This document shows positions 24,161 through 34,300 of a stretch of 64,000 bases of DNA, piece after piece. Below the pieces are notes generated by a model that was given only the letters and a program-made list of their open reading frames with translations, was not told the DNA's origin and searched no databases. The stretch covers positions 13,714,422 through 13,778,421 of the forward strand of contig CM030711.1 in NCBI GenBank assembly GCA_017979445.1, given 5' to 3'. Every line of letters starts with the position of its first letter. The stretch's first letter is position 1. The position numbers were made by a program, and so were the translations under genes. Origin of the DNA: Akebia trifoliata (Eukaryota; Streptophyta; Magnoliopsida; Ranunculales; Lardizabalaceae).

Positions 24161-26665
24161 ATGGGGATTGAAGAAGAGTTAGAGGAAGAGGTTGAATATC
24201 CTCCAAAAGAAATCATAGAACGTCACGAGAAGGGTGTTCAGCCAAATATAGAGGATACAAACTCAGTGAACCTAGGCACCGAAGATGACCCACGGATCGT
24301 TAAAATCGGAGTCTTATTAACAATTGAGCAGAAAGAGGAGATGACAAAGTTCTTACAACAGTACCAAGATGTATTCGCATGGTCCTACCAAGACATGCCT
24401 GGTTTAGACACAGATCTAGTCGTTCACAAGTTACCAATCAAAGTGGAAAGCAAGCCAGTCAAGCAGAAGTTACGAAGGTTGAAACCAGAGTGGACACTAA
24501 AGGTCAAGGATGAAGTAATGAAGCAGTTCCAAGCAGGGTTTCTCGCAGTATCCACCTACCCTGAGTGGCTCGCTAAAGTCGTTCCTGTACCGAAGAAAGA
24601 TGGAAAGGTACGTATGTGCGTGGATTACCGAGATCTGAACAGAGCCAGTCCGAAAGATGACTTTCCATTACCACACATCGACACTTTGGTCGATAACACA
24701 GCAGGGCACGGTATGTTCTCCTTCATGGATGGCTTCTCGGGTTACAATCAAATAAAAATGGAGGAAGAAGATCAAGAGAAGACTGCATTCATTACACCTT
24801 GGGATACCTTTTACTATAAGGTCATGCCATTTGGTCTCAAGAACACTGGGGCAACTTACCAACGAGCCATGACGGCTTTATTTCATGACATGATCCACAA
24901 GGAGATAGAAGTATACGTGGACGACATGATAGCTAAATCAAATCTCGACGAGGATCATCTGGTAAACTTGAAGAAACTGTTCGATCGACTAAGGAAGTAC
25001 AGTTTAAGACTTAATCCGGCAAAGTGTGTATTTGGGGCTACGTCAGGGAAGCTATTAGGGTTTATTGTCAGCAGGAGAGGCATCGAAGTCGATCCAGCTA
25101 AAACGAAGTACATCATAAATATGGAGCCACCCAAATCAAAGAAAGAGATCAGGGGATTCCTAGGGAGAATTCAGTACATTAGTCGATTCATCGCACAACT
25201 AACTCCGATATGCGAGCCAGTATTCAAACTACTGAAGAAGAATGAGCCAAAAGAATGGAATGAAGACTGTCAGGAAGCTTTCGACAAGATTAAGAGATAT
25301 CTGCTTAATCCACCAGTCTTAGTTCCACCTACACCAGGTCGACCTCTACTGATGTATCTTTCGGTGCAAGAAAACTCCATAGGCTGTGTACTAGGACAAC
25401 ATGATGAAACAGGTCGAAAAGAGCGTGCCATCTATTATCTTAGCAAGAAGTTCACAAGTTACGAGGCGAACTATTCAACCCTCGAAAAGACGTGTTGTGC
25501 CCTCGTTTGGGCATCACAACGACTACGCCACTACTTGCTTAGCTATTCGACTATGCTCATTGCTCGAATGGATCCTTTGAAGTACCTTTTCGAGAAGCCG
25601 GCGCTAACAGGACGCACTGCAAAATGGCAGCTACTATTATCTGAGTTCGACATCTCCTATGTCACTCAAAAAGCCATTAAAGGACAAGCTATCGCTGACC
25701 ACTTAGCGGAGCACCCTTTACCTGACTATGAGCCGCTAAAGACAAATTTTCCTGATGAAGCCATCTTATTTGCTGAAGCCGAGAGTGACGATGAAGAATC
25801 TAGTTGGAAAATGTACTTCGATGGAGCAGTAAACCAAAAGGGAAACGGAATTGGGACAGTCTTGGTTAAGTCAGACGGAACGCATATCCCTATTGCAGTT
25901 AGACTAAGGTTTCAATGTTTGAACAACGAAGCCGAGTACGAAGCATGTATTATGGGGTTGAAAGCAGCAATCGACCTCGGAGTGGATGAAATAGATGTAT
26001 TTGGAGACTCAAGTCTGGTAGTCTACCAGACAACAGGAGAATGGAAGACCCGAGAGCAGAGACTGGTTCCGTATCATGAGTATCTCGAAGATTTAAGCTC
26101 AAACTTCACCCGAATCTCCTTTACTTATATGTCGAGGGCTAAGAACCAGTTTGCAGATGCACTGGCTACTCTGGCCTCAATGATCAGTATCTCTAAAGAC
26201 ACCATAGTCGACCCTCTTGAGATTGGTATTCAAGATGAGCCAGCATATTGCTTACCGGTGGAGATCGAAGAACCTGAAGAAAAACCATGGTATGCAGACA
26301 TCAAGACATTCTTAGAGGACCGAACTTTCCCACCCGATGCCACAACGACGGACCGAAAGACTATTCAGAGATTGGCAGGACAGTTCTTCTTGAGTAGCGG
26401 AGTCTTGTACAAAAAGTCGCATCACGAGGTCCTCCTCAGGTGTGTAACACAGACAGAAGCTCAACGCTTAATCGAGACCATGCATGGAGGAGTCTGTGGA
26501 CCTCACATGAATGGACATATGCTCGCAAAGAAGATTATGAGAATGGGTTACTACTGGATGACTATGGAGAGCGATGGATATCAACATGTTCGAAAATGTC
26601 ACTTGTGTCAAATCTATGCCAACAAGATCAACGCACTCCAACTTTTTGAATCATATAATGAATAG
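24161..26665 (+). CDS. Ty3/gypsy polyprotein fragment: reverse transcriptase, two RNase H domains, integrase zinc finger
   Basis: An uninterrupted 834-aa frame. RT: PVPKKDGKVRMCVDYRDLN with Asp at about 155, SFMDGFSGYNQI, and YVDDM at 252-256 (the catalytic Asp pair). The first RNase H follows (IYYLSKKFTSYEANYSTLEK) but the usual first catalytic Asp is replaced (LMYLSVQENS), as in elements where this domain has become a tether. The second, archaeal-type RNase H keeps its acidic residues: MYFDGA (554), NNEAEYEA, FGDSS and QFADALATL. This dual arrangement marks the Tat lineage. The frame ends in the integrase HHCC finger (HGGVCGPHMNGH ... CHLC); similarity stops at about 26632 and the DDE core is absent. 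Start is at MGIEEELEEE; upstream polyprotein is in another frame. Confidence 0.93.
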   Translation: MGIEEELEEEVEYPPKEIIERHEKGVQPNIEDTNSVNLGTEDDPRIVKIGVLLTIEQKEEMTKFLQQYQDVFAWSYQDMPGLDTDLVVHKLPIKVESKPVKQKLRRLKPEWTLKVKDEVMKQFQAGFLAVSTYPEWLAKVVPVPKKDGKVRMCVDYRDLNRASPKDDFPLPHIDTLVDNTAGHGMFSFMDGFSGYNQIKMEEEDQEKTAFITPWDTFYYKVMPFGLKNTGATYQRAMTALFHDMIHKEIEVYVDDMIAKSNLDEDHLVNLKKLFDRLRKYSLRLNPAKCVFGATSGKLLGFIVSRRGIEVDPAKTKYIINMEPPKSKKEIRGFLGRIQYISRFIAQLTPICEPVFKLLKKNEPKEWNEDCQEAFDKIKRYLLNPPVLVPPTPGRPLLMYLSVQENSIGCVLGQHDETGRKERAIYYLSKKFTSYEANYSTLEKTCCALVWASQRLRHYLLSYSTMLIARMDPLKYLFEKPALTGRTAKWQLLLSEFDISYVTQKAIKGQAIADHLAEHPLPDYEPLKTNFPDEAILFAEAESDDEESSWKMYFDGAVNQKGNGIGTVLVKSDGTHIPIAVRLRFQCLNNEAEYEACIMGLKAAIDLGVDEIDVFGDSSLVVYQTTGEWKTREQRLVPYHEYLEDLSSNFTRISFTYMSRAKNQFADALATLASMISISKDTIVDPLEIGIQDEPAYCLPVEIEEPEEKPWYADIKTFLEDRTFPPDATTTDRKTIQRLAGQFFLSSGVLYKKSHHEVLLRCVTQTEAQRLIETMHGGVCGPHMNGHMLAKKIMRMGYYWMTMESDGYQHVRKCHLCQIYANKINALQLFESYNE

Positions 26666-26960
26666 GCTTTTTGAAGTGCCCATAAACCTAAGTTCGAGTC
26701 CGAGAAACGAGACTCCAACATTTTGAATCATAGGCTTTTTGAAGTGCCTACAAACCTTAGTTCGAGTCCGAGAAACAAGACTCCATGTTTAATATGATTG
26801 TTTAAGTTCCTCTAAACCTTAGTCAAAGTCCAAGAAACGAGACTCCAACTTTGTTTGAATCATATTGAATTAATAGGATTGTTTAAGTTATTTAGCCCGA
26901 GAAGCGTGGCTACAATAGGTTCGAGTCCGATAAATGAGACTCAAACTTTTTCAAATTCTA
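26636..26960 (+). repeat. Degenerate 70-90-bp tandem repeat at the integrase breakpoint
   Basis: About four units with 'aaaccttagttcgagtccgag' and 'aacgagactccaac'. The first begins at the exact point where integrase similarity ends ('gcactccaac'), so the repeat lies at the deletion junction. Confidence 0.75.
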
Positions 26961-27394
26961 AAAAGAATTTCAAATAGGATTTAACGAAGTTCTTTCAATA
27001 TTATGACTTAAATTACCTCATTATTCAACCTTGCCATGACTGTTTTCGTTGCATAAGCACATTTCAATTTTGAATCATTATTGTCAGTGAGAGAAGATCT
27101 CTAGGACCTGACACATTTTTACTCAGTAAGCATCACACTTTTGCACACATGTGCACTTTTGCATTAGTTAGGAGAATTTTCTAAAATTTGAGGATTTGAC
27201 ATCGTCAGTGAGAGTTCAAGCTCGAGGACCTGACAACCTTTTAGTTCGAGGAGAGTTTTACCCTCAAGAATCCGAACGCCCCGACGAATTGCTAAATCAG
27301 GCTGCAAAATGAACTGTCACTAGCTTTGGCATTCAGATATCGCACTATCTACCAAAATAGATTTACTATCTAGTTTGCTTCAACCCTCTGCCAC
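26961..27394 (+). other. 3' untranslated region of the nested element
   Basis: No gene. The sequence 'gtcagtgagag..c...gaggacctgac' occurs twice (near 27087 and 27205). Confidence 0.55.
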
Positions 27395-27402
27395 AGAGGG
27401 GC
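27395..27402 (+). other. Polypurine tract of the nested element
   Basis: AGAGGGGC just before the 3' LTR start (TGTAGACACC at 27406). Confidence 0.6.
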
Positions 27403-27405
27403 ATC

Positions 27406-29120
27406 TGTAGACACCCCATTTTTGCACCCGCCTGATTAATCAACTCGTCAACCTGATCGCAATGATTCCCAATGATGGATATGTATTCCATTGCTTTATT
27501 TTGTTATCTGATATGTTTCAGAAATCCGGATGAGGTATCTCGAATTGACAAAACCTTAGAAACCACGCTACGTTAGGAAAATACGACCCCAGAAATATAG
27601 AAATCATCATCTTGCAGATCAAAAAGAAGTTTCACGATAAAAATCACTAAAAATTGACCAAATTACCAAAATACCCTTAACCTCAAAACAACCCTAGAGC
27701 CTACGTTACGCTTAGGAAAACTCTCTCGAACACATAAAATAACAAATCGGAACCAAATAAATCATTTCGCCAATTTTAATAGAATTCGACAAAATTACGA
27801 AAATGCCACTCATAAAGTTCATGACCATTTCACACAAATTTTTTTTATAAATGACACAAACTAATACTTCCATTGAATTCCTTACGAAAAATCGATTCTA
27901 AAACATCATAGAACATTAAAAACTGACTTAAAACGTGAAAAGTCCTCTCCGGGGGCAAAACGGTAATTTCACAATTTTTATAATTAAAAAATTCGAAATT
28001 AATAAATAAAACATTAAATAATTAAAGTGAAACATTAATGAAATTAATTTAAAATTTTGAACCGAAGAAATCGATCAATCGGGTTTTCAAGTAAAATTGT
28101 TGAGGGTTCGTGAGATATTTCTTTAAGGACCCCTCCATTTGGGGGTCCAAAGAATTGAAGATATTTTAGAGGGGGGTTCTCCCAAAATTTAAAGTCAATC
28201 AAGCAAGACTAAAGTCAATGTATTAAAGTCAATCAAGTGAGACTAAAGTCAAAATTAAAGTCAATTAAGCAAGACTGAAGTCAAGATATTAAAAGTCAAT
28301 CAATTAAGACTAAAGTCAAAACATTAAAAGTCAATCAAATAAGACCAAAAGTCATAATAGAGTTCTAATTAAATAATAACTAAATCTAATAGAGTTCTAA
28401 CTTAAAAACAATTCTACCTAAAACAATTCTAATTAAAACACAATTCTACCTAAAACAAAGTCTAACTAAAACACAATTCTAATTAAATACTAACTCTATC
28501 CAAATCAACCCCTAAAAACAAATCTATAAATAGAGGTGCTCACACCCTATTTTCGTATAAAATCATAAACCCTAAGAGAAGTAGGTCTAAAGCCCCCTAG
28601 CCTCCCATAAACCCTAGTTTTTGAGCCCCAACTCCTTACCTAACATCCTCCCTTCGAATTTTAGCATAGAAACGCCTAAAGCCTTCCAAAACACCTAAAA
28701 ATCCGCGATAATTTGAAGAGTTCAGATCCAAAATAAGGAGATACCTTGCCTCGGAGATCCGAAATCAAATCAAGACAGAACGAAGTAAGGGAGTACGTAC
28801 AAGGAGCTATTTTTGTCAGATTTGAGGAACAAAATCCTTACTATCGGAAAGGTATGAATTTTTTTATTTTTATTTTATCTAGGTTTTTAGCAATGTGATT
28901 TATTTGGGAAGTTAGTAGAGACCGGCTTTGGCCGGGAGGGATTGGTGCCTAACACATTCCAACCCCGTAACGTGATTCCCGTACTCTTTTTCTCTTTCGT
29001 AGATTAGTTTGCCCTTTTTAGAGTCAGTTTGGTTCCTAGACCTTAACAACTAGGTGGCGACTCCCAAACCTCAATGGTCAAAAGCGGATCCGCGCACCCC
29101 GCGGATGGAGGGCGCTTTCA
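27406..29120 (+). repeat. 3' LTR of the nested gypsy element
   Basis: 1715 bp, colinear with 16649-18369; followed by the duplicated GGCTC. Confidence 0.95.
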
Positions 29121-30871
29121 GGCTCCCGGCCAGATGAGCGAGAACTTTTTCCGTCTTATTCAAGCCTTCGAGCTAATGAATGAGAGACTGGAAGAAGGTC
29201 TGCAACTCGGCCTACCGGATATTAGGGCACAATTTGCCCTAAAAAAATGCCCGAGTAGGCCGGGCTTCTTCTACCTTTCCAAGAGGAGAGGGAAGCCGTC
29301 CCTTATCGAGCTTCCCGACTCGGATACGGAATGGTTTTTATTTCCTATCCAATTGTCCGGGCAGTGGGAGAGCTCTCCCGGGGACGAGCTCCCTCCCTTG
29401 ACGCACCATTCCTTCAACCCCCATGGTGAGTCTTGTTTTCTTCTTATCACTTAGCTTTTTATAGTCTGTATCCTTTAATTCCTTGGAGCTAACTTCTTTC
29501 AGCTGTGTCCACAGGTCCGAGTAAGGACAATTTCCCTAGGGAGTCGGTGGTGATAACGCACTTGTTATCGAACCTCGATCTCTTCAGTTACGTTGCCAAG
29601 CTTCTACCTCCACCACTCCGTCCTTCAACCATGGCGCTTCAGTCCAAGCGCCCTCTCCCAATCCTGGGCTCCGATTCCGAGGAAGAAGTTGCGGAAGTTG
29701 CGCCCACTCCAACTACCGGGGCCCCAAGGGTGGGGGGCTCCGCTATCGAAGAAGACCACCAACCTCTTTTCAAAAGGTTGAGAAGGGGGCCTCATCCTTC
29801 TACCGCCCCAGCGCCGGTGCTGCAGCTGCCCCCTCCTCCTGCTGTCGACGAAGCAGGCCAACCAACCGAGCCTTTACACGCATCCTCGGCTGGTTCGGCT
29901 CGAAGGGGAAATCTGCCCCTTCCTACCCCCTGGATGGTACAACCATCGGTCAGGGGAAGGCCGGTGTCGGATAGGGACTCGGCCTTATCCGACCCGGCCG
30001 TAGCTAGGGCGATTTTCGACGCGTCCGCGCTTTCGCGGGATGTGGAGAAAGTACGCCGAAGTTTTGTCGGTGATTCGGCAAAATTTTCAAATGAGGCGTT
30101 CTGAGCTTTGGCTATGGTAAGTCTCTTACTTCTCGTTTTCTTTATGACTTGATACTATTTTTCTGCTCTTGTACCCTTCTAATGCTTTTCCCTTTCTTCC
30201 TACCAGGCCCAACATGCCGTGGCCAAACTCATTGAGGCTAGCGATACCTCCGCGCAAGACCTCAAATCCGCAGAGGGTCGCATTCTTCAACTCCAGGCTG
30301 AGAGGGATATGGCTGCGGCCAGCTCCCAAAAACTCCAAAAAAACTTGGATAGCGCACTATCCGAGCTGGAGCAAAATAAAGACCGCCTAGCTTTGGCAGA
30401 AGGAAAAATTTCATCATTAGAGGAGTTAGTTAAGGCGAAGGAGGCGGAGTAAGAGAGGGCTCTTCAAGACCAACTTAACTCCCTCCAAGCCCAGCTGGAT
30501 TCCTCGGAGGAAGCTTGGGAGGCGGCTTACAACAAGCTGAAAGCAAAGCTGAGGAGAGCCGAGGCTGCTACGAAGAAGTCGGAGGCGATTCCAGAAGTAG
30601 TAACCGTCGCTGCCCCTGAGCCACTTGTCGAAGATCCAACTGCTCCTTCCGAGGATCAAGCCCCCGATGAAGCCGAGGTCGTGACCGAAGCGGACGCATA
30701 AATTTTTTTTATTTCTTCTTCCTTTTTTGTAATTCAATTTTGTAATCCCATATGTAAATCTTCTCTTGATATTAATGGAATTATGTAAGTTTTTGTGTCA
30801 ATTCTTGTGCGATGCGCTTTCTATTACTTTTAATACACCCTTGGAATGATTACTTTTGCCATCAATTAACT

Positions 30872-31310
30872 AACTCCTCAGTTTTGCTCGGCTCATACTG
30901 AGGAGCCGAGGCTTTCCCTTAGTCCAACTCCTCAGTTGGGCTTGGTCCCCGTGGTGGGACCAAGGCTTTTGCCTTCAGACTAACTCCTCAGTTGGGCTCG
31001 GCTCCTATGGAGGGGCCGAAGCTTTCCCTTAGTCCAACTCCTCAGTTGGGCTTGGTCCCCGTGGTGGGACCAAGGCTTTTGCCTTCAGACCAACTCCTCA
31101 GTTAGGCTTGGCTCCTTTGGAGGGGCCGAGGCTTTCCCTTAGTCCAACTCCTCAGTTGGGCTTGGTCCCCGTGGTGGGACCAAGGTTTTTGCCTTCAGAC
31201 CAACTCCTCAGTTGGGCTCGACTCCTATGGAGGGGCCGAGACTTTCCCTTAGTCCAACTCCACAGTTGGGCTTGGTCCCCGTGGTGGGACCAAGGCTTTC
31301 GCTCAAACAA
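30872..31310 (-). repeat. 110-bp tandem repeat, four copies, between integrase and the antisense gene
   Basis: 'agtccaactcctcagttggg' starts at 30921, 31031 and 31141 and, with one change, 31251: an exact 110-bp period. Each unit is two related 55-bp halves ('cttggtccccgtggtgggac' and 'ctcggctcctatggaggggc'), each able to form a short hairpin. It separates two convergent genes. Confidence 0.9.
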
Positions 31311-31336
31311 TTAAGCATAGATGCAAAGAGTATTGT

Positions 31337-34300
31337 TTATTGATAATATTTCTTCAAGTTGAATACATTCCATGGCGATTGAATGACATCCCCTGCCGAT
31401 GTCTCCAAGTAGTACGCGCCTGTTTCCCCGACTTTACGCACGATGTAGGGTCCTTCCCAGTTATAGCCGAGCTTTCCACTATTAAGTTCCTTGGTGTTGG
31501 AAAATACCTTTCGTAACACCATATCGTCGATTTTGAACTCCCTGTGACGTACCTTCCTATCATAAGATCTCTTTAACACCTGTTGGTACCGCGCCAATCT
31601 CTCTATGACCCTTTCTCGCGTCTCATCCAACCAATCCAAATTCCGAGCCACCATTTCATCGTTGAACTCTATCTCGGTCACTTGCGTCCTCGTAGTAGGA
31701 ACCTGTATCTCGGTTGGAATAACGGCCTCCATTCCATAGGCTAGTGCGAACGGGGTGAAACCTGTTGCCCTTCTTACCGTGGTCCGGTATGCCCATAGGA
31801 CGCTGTGTAACTCGTCTACCCATCTTTTCTTATGTTCTGCCAACTTCTTCTTCAAGTTCCCGAGGATTGTCTTGTTGGATGCTTCAGCTTGGCCATTTCC
31901 TTGTGGATACCTTGGTGACGATTGTAGTGATCGGATTCCGTATTCTCTGAAGTACGATTGCATGTGGTTGCCCTTGAACTGCGTTCCATTATCGGAGATC
32001 AGCGCATAAGGGATTCCAAAGCGCGTTATGATGTGCTCCCAAGTGATTTGATAACTTCCTCTTCCTTAATCCGTGTGAGGGGAACAGTTTCTACCTATTT
32101 AGTAAAATAATCTGTAGCTACTAGGATGAATAGCTTACCCCCCTTTCCCCGAGGTAGAGGTCCAACGATGTCCATTCCCCATATCTAGAACGACCAGGGT
32201 GACTTCATAGGATGGAGTTTGCGCTGGCCGGCTGCAGATGCATAGGGGCATGTTTTTTGCATTGATCGCAGGTCCTTACGCACGTCTTACAATCTTCCTA
32301 CATCCTGGGGCCAAAAGTAGTCCTGATTGATCACCTTATTGGCGAGCGACCGTCCTCCCGAATGATTGCCGCAGATTCCCTCGTGGATTTCCGCCATTAT
32401 GAGCTCGGATTCTTCCTTAGTAAGGCATTTGAGAAGTGGTCCCCCGAAGGACATCCTATACAGCTCCTCTCCAACGAGAGTATACTTGCCGATTTGCCGA
32501 AGCAATTTTCTGGCTTCCCCCTTGTCTGTTGGCAGAACCTTTGTGTGTAGATACTGCGTGAACTCTTCTATCCATCCCGAGGTTCTTCCAACCTGTACGC
32601 ATTCCCTTTCCTCGTGTTCGATGCTTGCTTTAGGCAGGTATTCCACCGGTATAGACCGTCCTTTCGTTTCCCCTAGCATTGAGGTAATGTAAGCCAACGA
32701 ATCTGCATTCCTGTTCTCATCCCTCGGTATCTGGCAAATCTCCACTTGATCGAACTTCTTAATCTCCCGCTTTACTGAGATTAGATACTTCGCCATGCGT
32801 TCGTCCTTTGCTTCAAATTTCCCATTGCACTAGTTTGTTATAAGTTGGGAATCGGTACATAGCTTTATCCGGCCGATTTTCAACTCGCTTGACATTCTCA
32901 GCCCGTGGATGACTGCCTCGTACTCAGCTTCATTATTTGATGCCCCATACCCGAGCTTGATTATCTTTTCCAGTCTGTCGTTGCTTGGCGTTGCAATTAC
33001 TATTCCCACCCCCGAGCCTGAGTAATTTGACGAACCATCGACGAAGATCCTCCAGCCTGCTTGCTTGTCCCACAACTCTATTTCTTCTGCCCCTTCGTCT
33101 TCGTTCTCCAACTCTTCCCAATTCGGATCTTCAACCGGGAAATCAGCGAGGAAGTCTGCCAACACCTGTCCTTTTAATGCCGTCTGTGACTCGAACTGTA
33201 AGTCATATTCACCGAGAATTACAGCCCATCTCGCCATCCTCCTCGATTTTTTAGATCTGTGCATCATCTCTTTTAATGGACTGTCTGTTACAACTCGGAC
33301 ACGGTGTGAAAGGAAGTAAGGCCTGAGCTTGTATGCTGAGTAGACGAGTGACAATCCCACCTTCTCAGTCCTGGTGTACCTCATCTCTGATAGGCCCAAC
33401 GTTTTGCTGACATAGTAGATAGGGTACTCCCGTCCCATATCGACTTTAAAGATAACGGAGCTTACCGACGAAAGACTTGTTGCTAGGTAAATTCCCAACT
33501 CCTCTCCTTCCTCTGGAGAGCTAAGGATCGGTGGCTGCCCCAAATACTTCTTTAGGTCGCTGAACGCTGCCTCGCACTCCATACCCCAGGTGAAATTCTT
33601 TTCTTTTTACAACAACTTGAAGAGCGGACGGCATCGATCGGATACCCTGGAGATGAACCTGTTTAGCGCAGCTACTCTTCCAGCCAATTTCTGCACCTGC
33701 TTCTGGTTAGTGGGGCTTGGCATTTTTACCAACGCCCGGATCTGGTCTGGGTTGGCTTCAATGCCTCTCCTTGTGATAACGTGCCCGAGGAATTTCCCAG
33801 AGGAGACCGCGAAAGCACACTTCTTCGGATTCAGCTTCATTTGAAAACCCCTCAGTCGGTCAAAAATTTGCTTGAGGTCTGTCAGATGGTTTCCTGCTTT
33901 CTTGCTTTTTACTAACAAATCATCGATATATACCTCTACTGTTTTCTCGATTAATCCTTCGAACATCTTTGTCACAAGTCTCTGGTAAGTGGCCCCGGCA
34001 TTTCTCAGGCCGAACGACATGACCTTAAAGCAGAATAGCCCTTGCTCGGTAATGAATGATGTTCGTTCCTGGTCCTCCACTGCTAGAGGGATTTGGTTAT
34101 ACCCCGAGTAACCGTCCATAAATGACATTCTCTCATGCCCGGTAGTAGCGTCGACCAACCTATCGATCCTTGGCAGCAGGAAGCTATCCTTTGGACATGC
34201 CTTGTTTAGGTTTGTAAAGTCGATGCACACTCTCACCCTCCCGTCCTTCTTCGGTACTGCCACTATATTCGCTATCCACTCTGGGTAGTCTACTTCCCTG

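Larger units (their letters stand above)
16649..29120 (+). mobile_element. Nested Ty3/gypsy Tat-type LTR retrotransposon (plus strand), internally deleted
   Basis: LTRs at 16649-18369 (1721 bp) and 27406-29120 (1715 bp), TG...CA ends, flanked by the 5-bp duplication GGCTC (16644-16648 and 29121-29125). The PBS follows the first LTR and a short PPT precedes the second. The interior has a long untranslated region with tandem repeats, a G-patch frame, an intact RT/RNase H frame, and only the zinc-binding start of integrase. Gag, protease and the integrase core are missing, so it cannot be autonomous. By eye the LTRs differ at roughly two dozen positions including indels, so insertion is fairly recent. 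It landed in the antisense gene of the outer element. Confidence 0.95.
16423..30701 (+). pseudogene. Antisense additional ORF of the outer gypsy element (putative-gypsy-type-transposon family), split by the nested element
   Basis: A spliced gene on the strand opposite gag-pol, between integrase and the 3' LTR of the host element. Segments: 16423-16648, then (across the nested insertion) 29126-29425, 29503-30116 and 30207-30701. The introns, 29426-29502 and 30117-30206, have GT-AG borders and keep frame, as does the junction across the insertion once one copy of GGCTC is removed. The first part (LKAGLRVPLSKLTREVLNFF, then SENFFRLIQAFELMN) resembles the domain Pfam calls 'putative gypsy type transposon' (PF04195). 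A Pro/Ser-rich linker follows, with a basic FKRLRRG patch. The last exon is a predicted coiled coil (KLIEASDTSAQDLKSAEGR onward) with an acidic tail. Three in-frame stops break it: TGA 16567, TGA 30102 and TAA 30450; both TGAs could come from CGA by C-to-T. Undisrupted length would be about 544 aa. The family and structure are well supported; no function is known to me. Confidence 0.75.

Noticed and set aside
30872..31310. CRISPR-like regular repeats
   Set aside because: Continuous tandem units with no variable spacers, inside a plant retrotransposon.
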